This document shows, piece by piece, positions 25,531 to 33,671 of a stretch of 64,000 nucleotides of DNA. The position numbers and the translations under genes were made by a program. The stretch lies in the NCBI GenBank assembly GCA_964621605.1, contig CAZUMJ010000017.1, forward strand, positions 1 to 64,000, written 5' to 3'. The stretch comes from CAZUMJ01 sp964621605 (GTDB lineage: Bacteria; Actinomycetota; Acidimicrobiia; Acidimicrobiales; Iamiaceae). The notes below the pieces were generated by a model. The model made no database searches. It had not been told where the DNA came from and saw only the letters and a program-made list of their open reading frames with translations. Numbering within the stretch: position 1 is the first letter of the stretch; the number at the start of each line of letters is the position of its first letter.

Positions 25531-26312
25531 GACGTCAACCCCAATCGCTCCACGGCGGCGAGGTAGTCCCGCCCCAACGACGGCTGGTCCTGCTTGCTGA
25601 TCCCGAGGTCGCGATAGACGCCCTCGAACGAACCGAGCACGAGCGGGTCGAGCTCGGCGCGGATGTCGGCGAGCCGCTGACGGCCGGCCGGGTCGTGCAC
25701 CAGGCGCCGCCCGAGGTCGTTCTCACCGAAGCCGAGGTGGCGGCGCTCGTCGGCCACCACGCCGGAGAGCACCTGCTGCGTGACCGGGTCGGCGATCGCT
25801 TCGTGAAAGCGGAAGACCGTGTCCTCCATCGATTCCAGCAGCACGTTCTGCGCGAACACGGCGGCTTCCCAGTCGCCGCGATCGACGAGCTCGAGCAAGC
25901 GCCCGCGGAACCGCTCGAGGTCGGGGTTGGCACGGGCGCGAACCTCGGCTTCGGCGTCCGGCACCCCGAGGTCATCCAACCGGCGGAGGAAGACCTCGAG
26001 GTGCCGGGCCTCGTCCGCCACCTGGGTTGCGAGGAAGATGCGCGAGTGGTGGTTGGGGGCGAGGCGAATCAGACCGCTGGACGCTTCGAGCGCCGCGGCC
26101 TCTCCCACGCAGTAGTTGCACAGCGTCGTGATGAGGCTGTCGTGGTCGGCTGCGTCCATGGGCGCGTCGACCAGCTCGGGGTCGGCCCCGAAGGGCCGAC
26201 CCTCGAGGTAGCCCTCGACCGCCTCGAACCAGAACCTGAAGGAGTGCACCTCCCGCAGGAACTCCTCCTCGTCGAGGTGGTGCGGCTCGAAGTCGGCCGA
26301 GACGCCCGACAT
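25527..26312 (-). CDS. Ferritin-like diiron protein, paralogue 2
   Basis: 261 residues, helical. Metal-ligand motifs of a ferritin/R2-like diiron site are seen in order: GEAAALEASSG (Glu), DEARHLEVFLRRL (ExxH), LLESMEDTVFRFHE (Glu), and ADERRHLGFGEND (ExxH). It is about 35% similar by eye to the next gene upstream in the operon (26312-27202), which has the same four motifs. R2-like diiron enzymes perform oxygen-dependent chemistry such as desaturation, N-oxygenation or radical formation; the exact reaction cannot be read. Its ATG shares one base with the stop of the upstream paralogue and its stop overlaps the zinc-ribbon gene. Confidence 0.75.
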   Translation of the reverse strand: MSGVSADFEPHHLDEEEFLREVHSFRFWFEAVEGYLEGRPFGADPELVDAPMDAADHDSLITTLCNYCVGEAAALEASSGLIRLAPNHHSRIFLATQVADEARHLEVFLRRLDDLGVPDAEAEVRARANPDLERFRGRLLELVDRGDWEAAVFAQNVLLESMEDTVFRFHEAIADPVTQQVLSGVVADERRHLGFGENDLGRRLVHDPAGRQRLADIRAELDPLVLGSFEGVYRDLGISKQDQPSLGRDYLAAVERLGLTS

Positions 26313-27202
26313 CAGGCGGGAACCTTCGGCTCTTGGTAGTCGATGCCGATGCGGCCCAGTCGGGTCTTGAACTCGCTCAACACGGTGTTGGCAAGCACGG
26401 CTTCCATGTCCGCGGTGGAGGCGGCCATGAGGTCGGTGCCGTGCCACGACGCACCCCCCATGTCCTTGCCCTGTGCGGCCATGCGCTCGCGCTCCTGGTC
26501 CATGGTCGGGCCCGACGCGCTGAACACATCCGCGAACGTCGCGAGCATGTGGTACGACATCTCGCTCTGCATGCGCTCGATCTCGGCCTTGCGAGCGGGC
26601 TGGTCCTTGATGAGCGACCCGATGCGGTTCTCGCCGAAGCCGACGTGGCGCCGCTCGTCCGCGATGGTGCCCGCGAGGGTCTGCGCGAACTTCGGGTTGA
26701 GGTCGACCGACGTCGCCTGCAGCAGTTCGAACACCGAGAACGCCATGCCCTCGAGGACGATGTTCTGGCCGACGACGCCGGCGATGAAGTCACCGTCCGC
26801 GACCTTGCCGAGGAGTACCTCGGCGAACTTCACGAGGTTCGGGTTGGCGAAGTCCTTCACGGTCGACTCGACGTCTTCCTTCTTCACGCCGAGGTCGATG
26901 AGGCGGCGGGTGAAGATCTCGACGTGACGGGCTTCGTCGAGCGTCTGCGTGGCAAGGAACATCTTGCTGCCGTCATCCGGCGCAAGGTTCACGAGCCCGG
27001 ACGATGCGGCGAGCGCGCAACGTTCCCCGGCGATCAGCTGCACGGTGAGGGCGATCGACGCCACGCGCAGGTCTTCGTTGCCGAGGAGGTCGTCGGGTTC
27101 GTGGAGACCGGGCTCGTGCCCGTCCACGGTGTCTTCCAGGTACCCCTGGGGGCACATCTCCAGCCACCGCTGGATGGAGTACTGCGAAAGGAAATCTGAC
27201 AT
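26312..27202 (-). CDS. Ferritin-like diiron protein, paralogue 1
   Basis: 296 residues from ATG 27202, with AGGGGG upstream. Diiron motifs: GERCALAASSG, DEARHVEIFTRRL, VLEGMAFSVFELL and IADERRHVGFGEN. The paired ExxH motifs and spacing match R2-like/ferritin-like oxidases. A C-terminal 60-residue extension (MGGASWHGTDLMAASTADME) is absent from paralogue 2. First gene of a three-gene operon with paralogue 2 and a zinc-ribbon protein. Two such paralogues side by side suggest a heterodimer. Upstream at 27222-27237 and 27283-27296 are palindromes that could regulate it. The divergent genes on the other side appear to be for lipid storage. Confidence 0.75.
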   Translation of the reverse strand: MSDFLSQYSIQRWLEMCPQGYLEDTVDGHEPGLHEPDDLLGNEDLRVASIALTVQLIAGERCALAASSGLVNLAPDDGSKMFLATQTLDEARHVEIFTRRLIDLGVKKEDVESTVKDFANPNLVKFAEVLLGKVADGDFIAGVVGQNIVLEGMAFSVFELLQATSVDLNPKFAQTLAGTIADERRHVGFGENRIGSLIKDQPARKAEIERMQSEMSYHMLATFADVFSASGPTMDQERERMAAQGKDMGGASWHGTDLMAASTADMEAVLANTVLSEFKTRLGRIGIDYQEPKVPA

Positions 27203-27221
27203 GCGGGCCCCCTTGTCGACG

Positions 27222-27237
27222 AGGTTCGAACGAACCT
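27222..27237. promoter_or_regulatory. Palindrome AGGTTCG-AA-CGAACCT
   Basis: Perfect 16-bp inverted repeat 20 bp upstream of the diiron operon start, in the divergent region shared with the phasin-like gene. A TetR- or similar dimeric regulator site is plausible. Confidence 0.45.
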
Positions 27238-27282
27238 GCTCAGTCCGAGTCATCCTGCGCGCTCACGATCACGGAGCGGAAC

Positions 27283-27296
27283 GGGACCAAGGTCCC
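27283..27296. promoter_or_regulatory. Palindrome GGGACC-AA-GGTCCC
   Basis: Perfect 14-bp inverted repeat, 46 bp beyond the other palindrome and about 80 bp before the diiron operon start. A -10-like TAGCAT for the plus strand lies at 27335-27340. The 275-bp region 27203-27477 has no gene. Confidence 0.4.
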
Positions 27297-27477
27297 AAGA
27301 TCTGCCCTCCTCCCGACACAGAAGCGACCTCGGGTAGCATTTACGCAGGTCAGCGGGGTCGTCGGCGCCACCGATCGCGCCGGTGACTTCCGCCACGCCG
27401 ACGGCGCGCACACGATTGCGGTGTCATGCTCACGGGCAGCGCGGGGTCACTCGGCCCTGCTCGACGAAGGAGGAGCC

Positions 27478-27756
27478 ATGGCAGCTACCACGACCACGGA
27501 GTCGCTCGGAAGTCTCCACAGCCTGATCGACGGCCTGCAGCAGAACCACAAGGCCGCACTCGACGCCGTCAAGCGCTTCGTCGACACCGTGAACGACACG
27601 GTTCCCGACGTGACAGACGACGGCCCCCGCAAGCAGATCATCGACGCCGCGTTCCGCATGACCGAGCAGATCGTCGATGCCTCCAGCCGCCTCGCCAAGA
27701 GCGTGGTCGACACGACCGGCAACACGGTCGACGGTCTGCTCAAGTCCGCCAGCTAG
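27478..27756 (+). CDS. Small phasin-like amphipathic helical protein
   Basis: 92 residues with a strong ribosome binding site (aaggaggagcc before ATG 27478). The sequence is almost wholly amphipathic helix: LHSLIDGLQQNHKAALDAVK, RFVDTVNDTVPDV, FRMTEQIVDASSRLAKSVVD. Such short helical proteins with heptad-like patterning coat polyester or lipid inclusions (phasins). Directly downstream (21 bp) is an acyltransferase and then a convergent WS/DGAT wax-ester synthase, which supports a lipid-body role. Without a database search I cannot rule out another kind of coiled-coil protein. Confidence 0.65.
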   Translation: MAATTTTESLGSLHSLIDGLQQNHKAALDAVKRFVDTVNDTVPDVTDDGPRKQIIDAAFRMTEQIVDASSRLAKSVVDTTGNTVDGLLKSAS

Positions 27757-27777
27757 CCGACAGAGCGGTCAGGCACG

Positions 27778-28596
27778 GTGGCCGAGGAACCTGAAGCAGT
27801 CGGTGCGCAGCGCGACCCCGCATTCCTGCGCACCGTGCGCCCCTACCTCGAGCGGTACGCGTCCTACTTCCGCTCCGAGGTCCGCGGGTTCGAGCGCCTC
27901 CCCGAGAAGGGCCCGATGCTCGTCATCGGGAACCACTCGGGGGGGCAGCTCCCGCCCGACATCCCCATCCTCCTGACCGCGTGGTGGCGCGAACGCGGTG
28001 AGGACGAGCGCATCTATGCGATGGTGCACTCGTTCTTCCTCAACCTCCCCGGCGTGGGTCCCGTCATGGCCCGCGCGGGTGGACTCGAAGCCGGCCCCGC
28101 CAACGCCGAGGCAGTGCTGCGTGACGGGGCGATCCTCCTCGACTACCCCGGCGGCGACCACGAGGTCTTCCGTCCGTGGCAGGAGCGCAACCGCATCGAT
28201 TTCGGCGGACGCATGGGTGCGGTACGTCTTGCCCTGCGCACCCAGGTTCCGGTGGTACCCGCAGTCTCGGTCGGCGCCCACGAGACCGTGATCGTGCTGA
28301 CGCGCGGCGAGCAGCTCGCCCGGTGGCTCGGTCTCGACACACGCTTTCGCATCAAGGTGATGCCGTTCGTGCTGGGGCCGCCCTTCGGCATCGTCCCCGC
28401 CGGCATCCCCACCTTCCCGTTGCCCGCAAAGGTGACCGTCGAGCTGCTCGACCCGATCGACTGGTCGGCCCGCTACGGGCCCGATGCGGCAGACGACCCC
28501 GACATCGTGCGCGCCTGCTACGACGAGCTCACCACTGCCATGCAGGACGCACTCGACTGCCTCGCCGCGCAGCGCCAGTTCCCCGTCATCGGCTGA
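27778..28596 (+). CDS. PlsC-type acyltransferase
   Basis: 272 residues from GTG 27778. It matches the glycerophosphate/lysophosphatidate acyltransferase fold: MLVIGNHSGGQLPPDIPILL (catalytic His with the Asp eight residues later, an unusual spacing compared with HX4D), GPVMARAGGLEAGPANAEAV, GAILLDYPGGDHEVFRPWQE, and VPVVPAVSVGAHET. This NHSGG variant is frequent in actinobacteria near lipid-storage genes. Expected reaction: transfer of an acyl group to a glycerol- or other hydroxyl-containing acceptor at the membrane. It follows the phasin-like gene by 21 bp and faces the WS/DGAT gene. Confidence 0.82.
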   Translation: MAEEPEAVGAQRDPAFLRTVRPYLERYASYFRSEVRGFERLPEKGPMLVIGNHSGGQLPPDIPILLTAWWRERGEDERIYAMVHSFFLNLPGVGPVMARAGGLEAGPANAEAVLRDGAILLDYPGGDHEVFRPWQERNRIDFGGRMGAVRLALRTQVPVVPAVSVGAHETVIVLTRGEQLARWLGLDTRFRIKVMPFVLGPPFGIVPAGIPTFPLPAKVTVELLDPIDWSARYGPDAADDPDIVRACYDELTTAMQDALDCLAAQRQFPVIG

Positions 28597-28653
28597 CACT
28601 CGCTGCCGCCGCGCCCCGGTGCGGGACGCGTTCCCTCGAAGCCACCTGCGGGC

Positions 28654-30039
28654 TCAGAAGCGATCGGCCCACGCGGCGACCTCCGCGTGCAGGTCCTCGA
28701 CCAGCAGCCACGGGTCGGGCAACGAGGCTGCACAGCCGAGCACCGAGACGTACAGCGTGTCGACGTAGCTCCAGGCGGTGACGTTCACGCCGATCCCCTC
28801 CAGGATCGGCCCCGATGAGTAGAGCGCCGACACGGTGCTGCCGTCGTCGAGCCCCAGCGGGCTTCGCGGGCCGCGTACGCACGATGCCACCAGGTTGACC
28901 GGCGGCCGGACCCGATCCGCGAGGCGCGTCGCACCCCAGAGACGAGGGAGCACACCGTGCAGCGCAGCCGGCACCAGGCCGGCGCGCCGCTCGAAGAGCT
29001 CCGGGCCGAACTCGGCACGCACGGTCCGGGCCGCGACCGTGGACTCGTGGATGGCACGAAGCCGGGCCAACGGGTCCGCGATGTCGGTGCGCAGCGTGAC
29101 GAAGAGGTTGTCGACGTGGTTGCCGCTGAGCCGGTGACGGCCCGTGCGCGTGGCCATCGGCACCGCTGCGACGAGGCTCTCCGCCGGGAGGCTCGCCGTG
29201 CGAGCGAGCGTGCGGCGGACCGCTCCGGCGCACAAGCCCAGGAACGCGTCGTTCAACGTCACGTGCGCGGCGGTCTTGGCACCGAGCAGCGCGTCGAGGG
29301 GGATGGCAGCCGTGGCGAACGTGCGGTCGGCGGTGAGCGCCACGTTGAACGGCGTGCGCGGCCCTTCGAACGGTGCCGCCGGCTCTCGCAGCACGCCGCG
29401 CCGAGCGATGCGCGCGTGGCGGAGGCCCGACACGGTACGGCCGACGACATCGGGGGCGGAGCGCGCCGCGCGCACCGCCCCTTCGCCCGCCGCGCGGTAC
29501 AGATCACGACGGTTGGGCAGCGGCTCGGGGTGGAACGGCTCCACGATCGCCGCATCGTCGTCGAGCACGAACGCGTTCTCGAGCAGCGCCACGGCTGCGA
29601 CGCCATCCGCGAGCGCGTGGTGCACCTTCATCACGAACGCGGTCGTGCCGTCGGCGAGGCCTTCGACGATCGTCATCTCCCACAACGGCCTGTCGCGAGG
29701 CAGCGCGGTGCTGGCGGCCTGTGCGATGGCTTCGTCGAGTTGGCGTCGCCCACCGGGCGCGGCGGCGGTGACCATGCGGATGTGGCGTGCCACGTCGAAG
29801 TCGGGGTCGTCCAGCAGGACGGGGTTGCCAAGCCCGTGCGGTGCCGGCACAACGCGACGGCGGAGCACGGGCATGCGGTCGAGTCGGCTCTCCACGAGCG
29901 GGAGGAGATCAACGAGATCGAGGGGGCCTGAGCGATCGGCCAGATCGAGCACCACCACCTTGATCGTGTGCATGTGGGCGGTACGCGTCTCGGAGGCGAA
30001 GAAGCGGGCATCGAGCCCGGACATGACCCTCATCGCCAT
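28654..30039 (-). CDS. Wax ester synthase/diacylglycerol acyltransferase (WS/DGAT)
   Basis: 461 residues, standard length. The catalytic motif HHxxxDG is seen as VMKVHHALADGVAAVALL near residue 139. Other family marks are MSGLDARFFASETRTAHMH at the N-terminus, RPLWEMTIVEGL before the active site, VTLNDAFLGLCAGAVRR, and PVNLVASCVRGP toward the end. The enzyme makes triacylglycerol from diacylglycerol or wax esters from fatty alcohols, using acyl-CoA, at the inner membrane/lipid body. ATG 30039 has GGAGGG seven bases upstream. It converges with the acyltransferase and phasin-like genes. Confidence 0.92.
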   Translation of the reverse strand: MAMRVMSGLDARFFASETRTAHMHTIKVVVLDLADRSGPLDLVDLLPLVESRLDRMPVLRRRVVPAPHGLGNPVLLDDPDFDVARHIRMVTAAAPGGRRQLDEAIAQAASTALPRDRPLWEMTIVEGLADGTTAFVMKVHHALADGVAAVALLENAFVLDDDAAIVEPFHPEPLPNRRDLYRAAGEGAVRAARSAPDVVGRTVSGLRHARIARRGVLREPAAPFEGPRTPFNVALTADRTFATAAIPLDALLGAKTAAHVTLNDAFLGLCAGAVRRTLARTASLPAESLVAAVPMATRTGRHRLSGNHVDNLFVTLRTDIADPLARLRAIHESTVAARTVRAEFGPELFERRAGLVPAALHGVLPRLWGATRLADRVRPPVNLVASCVRGPRSPLGLDDGSTVSALYSSGPILEGIGVNVTAWSYVDTLYVSVLGCAASLPDPWLLVEDLHAEVAAWADRF

Positions 30040-30344
30040 GCGCCCTCCGGTCGGTCCTCCGACCACGCAGGTGTCGCGGCAGGCGGATGCCGTGCCGCAG
30101 GGCTGAGGCTACCGGTGTGCGACCAAGCGATGCCGCGCCCGACGTTGGTGTTGGCGTTGGCGCGAGGTCAGCGGGCGGCGAGTGTCAAGTGGCGGGCGGA
30201 GGGCGGCGAGTGCCGCGCCCACCGCGCAGCCGGGGTTGCCAACACGGCGCCGTCGCACGACACCAGGGCGCGGGGAGATCGCGCGTGCTTTTGCGACGCC
30301 GTGTCGCTATGATGCCGACATGCAGTCGCCAACTTGGAGAACCC
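30040..30344. other. 305-bp intergenic region with promoter of the export operon
   Basis: No convincing gene. It contains GC-rich short direct repeats (gcgggcggcgagtg twice near 30170-30212) and a perfect-looking -10, TATGAT, at 30308-30313, 31 bp upstream of ATG 30345. A good -35 is not seen at the usual distance. Confidence 0.5.
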
Positions 30345-31436
30345 ATGTTCCTCGCACTCCGTGACCTCCGCCGTGGCGCACGCCGTTTCGTGCTCCTCGG
30401 GCTCGTCATCTCGCTCGTCGCGCTCTTGTCAACCGTGCTGTCGGGGCTCGCCACCGGTCTCGTCACCGATGGCATCTCCGGCCTGCGCGCGCTCCCCTTG
30501 CAGCGACTCGCACTCGGCGAGGGAGCGCAGTCGACGTTCAGCCGATCGATCCTCGACCAGAAGGACCTCGATGCCTTCAGGCATCTCGACGGCGTCGAGG
30601 CCACGCCACTCGGCGCGAGCTTCGTGAACGCAGCCTCCACCGACGGCGGCCCGAGCCTCGATCTCGCCCTGTTCGGCGTCGCCGCCGACAGCTTCCTCGT
30701 CACCCGAGCCGACGCGCGGGCCGCACTCAGCGGCACGCCCGGCATCGTGCTGGCGAGCGAGCTCCAAGACGAGGGCGTCAAGGTCGGAGACCGCTACACG
30801 ATCGGTGGCTCCGACGTGGAGCTCCCGGTCATCGGCTTCACGTTCGCCGGCACCTACGGCCACGCGCCCATCGCATACGTGTCACTCGGCATCTGGCAGC
30901 GCATCCAGTACGGGCCCGACGCACGAGGCCGCTTCTCTGCCGTCGCGTTGCGCGGTGGCTCGAGCAGCGCCCTCGCCGCCGCTGCGAAGCCCCGATCGAT
31001 GACGGTTCTCACGAAGACCCAGGCCTACGCCGGGTCACCCGGGTTCACGGCAGAGACCACGACCATGACGCTCATCCGCACCTTCCTGCTGGTGATCTCG
31101 GCGCTCGTGATCGGGGCGTTCTCGACGGTCCTCACGGTGCAGCGCACCCGCCAGATCGGCCTGCTCAAAGCGACAGGCGCATCGAACGCCTACCTCGTGC
31201 GAGACAGCGTCGGTCAGATGACGATCCTCGTCGTGCTCGCCACCGCGATCGGCATGGCTGTCGGCACGGCGATCATCGAGATCTTGAGCCGGGGCAGTGC
31301 GCCGGTCGAGCTCTCCACGAGCTCGCTGCTCACCGTGGCCGTGTCGCTGGTCGCAGCCGGCATCGTCGGAAGCCTCGTAGCGCTGCGACGCATCACCCAA
31401 GTCGAGCCGGCCATCGCCCTGGGGGTCGAAGGATGA
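30345..31436 (+). CDS. FtsX/HrtB-like ABC permease
   Basis: 363 residues with one N-terminal helix (RRFVLLGLVISLVALLSTVL), a ~200-residue outer domain, and three C-terminal helices (TFLLVISALVIGAFSTVLTV; QMTILVVLATAIGMAVGTAI; LTVAVSLVAAGIVGSLVALR), the MacB/FtsX topology. The start MFLALRDLRRGARRF resembles HrtB/DevC-type exporters. Its stop overlaps the ATP-binding gene (ATGA), and a TetR gene follows. In HrtBA systems the complex removes heme from the membrane; whether this one moves heme is not shown by sequence. Confidence 0.82.
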   Translation: MFLALRDLRRGARRFVLLGLVISLVALLSTVLSGLATGLVTDGISGLRALPLQRLALGEGAQSTFSRSILDQKDLDAFRHLDGVEATPLGASFVNAASTDGGPSLDLALFGVAADSFLVTRADARAALSGTPGIVLASELQDEGVKVGDRYTIGGSDVELPVIGFTFAGTYGHAPIAYVSLGIWQRIQYGPDARGRFSAVALRGGSSSALAAAAKPRSMTVLTKTQAYAGSPGFTAETTTMTLIRTFLLVISALVIGAFSTVLTVQRTRQIGLLKATGASNAYLVRDSVGQMTILVVLATAIGMAVGTAIIEILSRGSAPVELSTSSLLTVAVSLVAAGIVGSLVALRRITQVEPAIALGVEG

Positions 31437-32155
31437 GCACACCACTGCAACTCACAAACGTCGTCGTCGCCTACCCCGACGGCCCCAGCGAGCGCGTCAT
31501 CCTCGACCACCTCGACCTGACGCTCAGCTCGGGTGAGCTCGTCGTCCTCTCGGGCGAGTCCGGCGCCGGCAAGTCCACGTTGCTGAGCGTCGCCGGGCTG
31601 CTCCGCCACGCAGATTCCGGAGAGGTCACCGTCGCCGGCATCCCGACGGCCGGGCTCTCACAACGCCGCCTGACCGCCGTCCGTCGCGACCACCTGGCGT
31701 TCGTCTACCAGTCCGCCAACCTGCTCCCCTCGCTGACCGCCGTCGAACAGCTCCAACTCGTCGGGCACATCCGGGGCGAGCGTCCCAGCCGCACCCGCGA
31801 CCGTGCGATGACGTTGCTCGACCGGCTCGGTGTCGGCGCACGCGCCGATCAGGTGCCCGCGCAGCTGTCCGGCGGAGAACGCCAGCGTGTCGGCATCGCA
31901 CGGGCGCTCATGGCCAACCCCTCGCTGCTCATCGCAGACGAACCGACCGCCTCGCTCGACCCGGCGAGGGCCCGCAGCGTCGCCGCCCTGCTGGCCGAGA
32001 CCGCGCACGAGCTCGGCATCGCCACCCTGATCGTCGCCCACGACGACACGACGCTGCAGCACGCGGACCGCCACCTCCACCTGGCGGGCGGCACGCTCAG
32101 CGCCGCGGCACTCCCCGACCGCGACGGCGAACCCGCGGGCGCGAGGCTGCCCTGA
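31433..32155 (+). CDS. ABC transporter ATP-binding protein (HrtA/LolD-like)
   Basis: 240 residues. Walker A GESGAGKST near residue 42, Q-loop VYQSANLLPSLTAVE, signature QLSGGERQRVGIARAL, Walker B LLIADEPTASLD, switch His in LIVAHDD. It belongs to the MacB/LolD/HrtA class that works with FtsX-like permeases, and its gene sits between the permease (4-bp overlap) and a TetR regulator (TGATG junction). It should drive the export step from the cytosolic side. Confidence 0.9.
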   Translation: MSTPLQLTNVVVAYPDGPSERVILDHLDLTLSSGELVVLSGESGAGKSTLLSVAGLLRHADSGEVTVAGIPTAGLSQRRLTAVRRDHLAFVYQSANLLPSLTAVEQLQLVGHIRGERPSRTRDRAMTLLDRLGVGARADQVPAQLSGGERQRVGIARALMANPSLLIADEPTASLDPARARSVAALLAETAHELGIATLIVAHDDTTLQHADRHLHLAGGTLSAAALPDRDGEPAGARLP

Positions 32156-32745
32156 TGCCGAAGATCACGGCCGACACGGTCGAAGAGCACGTCGCCCGGC
32201 AACGCCAGGCGGTGCTCGACGCGGCCATCCACCTCTTCACCACGCAGGGCTACAACGAGGTGAGCCTGGCCGACATCGCAGCCGAGGTGGGCCTCGCCCG
32301 CAACTCGCTGTACCGGTACGTGCCCGACAAGGTGCACCTGCTGGTGGAGTGGTATCGCCAGGCCATTCCCGCCACCATCGAGACCTGGGAAGCGGCGCTG
32401 GCGGGAGACGACCCCGCGCCGGTGCGCCTCACGCGCTGGGCCCGCGCGTACCTGGAGTGGGCGCTCACCCCGGAGCACCAACTGGTGACGCCGCTGACCG
32501 ATGCCGTCGCCACGCTCGACGCAGAGACACGCCAGGAGATCGGTGCGCTCCATCGTTCGATGATGGACGTCGTGACCGAGGCCGTGCGCGCCGCGGGAGT
32601 CCCGCGCGGCGAAGCGGCAGGCACCGTCGAACTGCTCGCCGGGCTCGTGCTCGGCGCCGCGCGGGCAGAGCGGGCCGCGCGGCGAGCCGACCGCGCGCTG
32701 CGCAACCGCCTCGATGCGGCCGTGGCCGCCGTCGTCGCGCGCTGA
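32155..32745 (+). CDS. TetR-family regulator
   Basis: 196 residues. The N-terminal DNA-binding domain is clear: RQAVLDAAIHLFTTQGYNEV, SLADIAAEVGLARNSLYRYV, PDKVHLLVEWYRQ. The C-terminal ligand domain is helical, ending in an Arg/Ala-rich helix. It is the third gene of the FtsX-ABC operon (its ATG shares a base with the previous stop), so it probably controls this operon in response to the exported compound. No clear palindrome was found next to the TATGAT promoter. Confidence 0.87.
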   Translation: MPKITADTVEEHVARQRQAVLDAAIHLFTTQGYNEVSLADIAAEVGLARNSLYRYVPDKVHLLVEWYRQAIPATIETWEAALAGDDPAPVRLTRWARAYLEWALTPEHQLVTPLTDAVATLDAETRQEIGALHRSMMDVVTEAVRAAGVPRGEAAGTVELLAGLVLGAARAERAARRADRALRNRLDAAVAAVVAR

Positions 32746-32814
32746 ACCTGCCAACCTGCTGCCAGGGACGCCGGCCGGCACGCGCGGAAGGCTGCTCCGG
32801 GCCGCGACGCGCCG

Positions 32815-33375
32815 TCAGGCGACGGGGTCGGACCGACGCCCCTGCGCATCCGCCGGCGCATGGCACACGTCGGCGGGGCCGAACGGTCGGGTCCATGCGG
32901 CGTACTCGAGCAGGATGCCGTCCGGGTCGCGGAAGTAGACGGAGCGCACGTACACACCGGGGTGCACGTCTTCGCTCACGGTCCACTCGCTGTCGTCGTG
33001 GTTCATGATGTCGGAGCACTCCACGCCGAGCCCGATGAGCCGGTCACGAGCCGCCTCGATCTCGTCCGGCGCGATCTCGAACGCGACATGGTTCATCGAG
33101 CCGATCGCGCTGCTGAAGTCACCACCGTCGGGCCGCACCGCCGGCTGGGAGACCCCGGCCACCGGCTCGGGGGCACCGGGGAACCAGAAGAACGCCAGCG
33201 CATCGCCGTTGCCCATGTCGAAGAAGAAGTGCTGCCCCATGTCCGCCGGCAGCTCGATGGTCTTGATGAGCGGCATGCCCATGACGTTCGTGTAGAAGTC
33301 GACGGTGCGAGCCATGTCTCGACACACCAGCGCGAGGTGGCTCAGGCCCAGGTAGCGGGGTGGTGGCGATGACAT
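32815..33375 (-). CDS. VOC (glyoxalase/dioxygenase)-family protein
   Basis: 186 residues from ATG 33375 with GGAGGAG upstream. Two beta-alpha-beta-beta-beta units: LGLSHLALVCRDMARTVDFY, TNVMGMPLIKTIELP and FFFDMGNGDALAFFWFPG in the first; NHVAFEIAPDEIEAARDRL and VYFRDPDGILLEYAAW in the second. Metal ligands are likely His12-like, His in NHVAF, and Glu in LLEYAAW. The family includes glyoxalases, extradiol dioxygenases and resistance proteins; the substrate is unknown. Transcribed convergently with the TetR gene. Confidence 0.83.
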   Translation of the reverse strand: MSSPPPRYLGLSHLALVCRDMARTVDFYTNVMGMPLIKTIELPADMGQHFFFDMGNGDALAFFWFPGAPEPVAGVSQPAVRPDGGDFSSAIGSMNHVAFEIAPDEIEAARDRLIGLGVECSDIMNHDDSEWTVSEDVHPGVYVRSVYFRDPDGILLEYAAWTRPFGPADVCHAPADAQGRRSDPVA

Positions 33376-33671
33376 GGCGGCTCCTCCTCCGATGCACGAC
33401 GCGGATGGCGACCGAAAGACGGCACGTCGCTTCGTCCCCCGGCTCCCCCCGACGGTGCGCCCACTCTTGCAGCCCCCGTGCACCTCCGCGTACCGCCCGA
33501 TGCGCGGCGGCATTGAGACCGGCGCGCGTGGCCGTGCCGGGTGGCAGCGCAGCCCCCGCGCGGAGAGGTACCCACAGAACTTGCGGCTGACATCCAGGTC
33601 GCTCCCAGGTGACCTGCCGAGGATGTGCGACGACCCGACAAAGGACTCGCACGCATCCAGGAGCGAACCCC
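33376..33671. other. Divergent intergenic region of 296 bp
   Basis: Lies between the VOC gene (minus) and the DUF5666 export operon (plus). Frames crossing it have no coding character that continues into a family. The only clear element is AGGAG (33659-33663) before GTG 33672. I see no strong promoter or palindrome. Confidence 0.4.
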
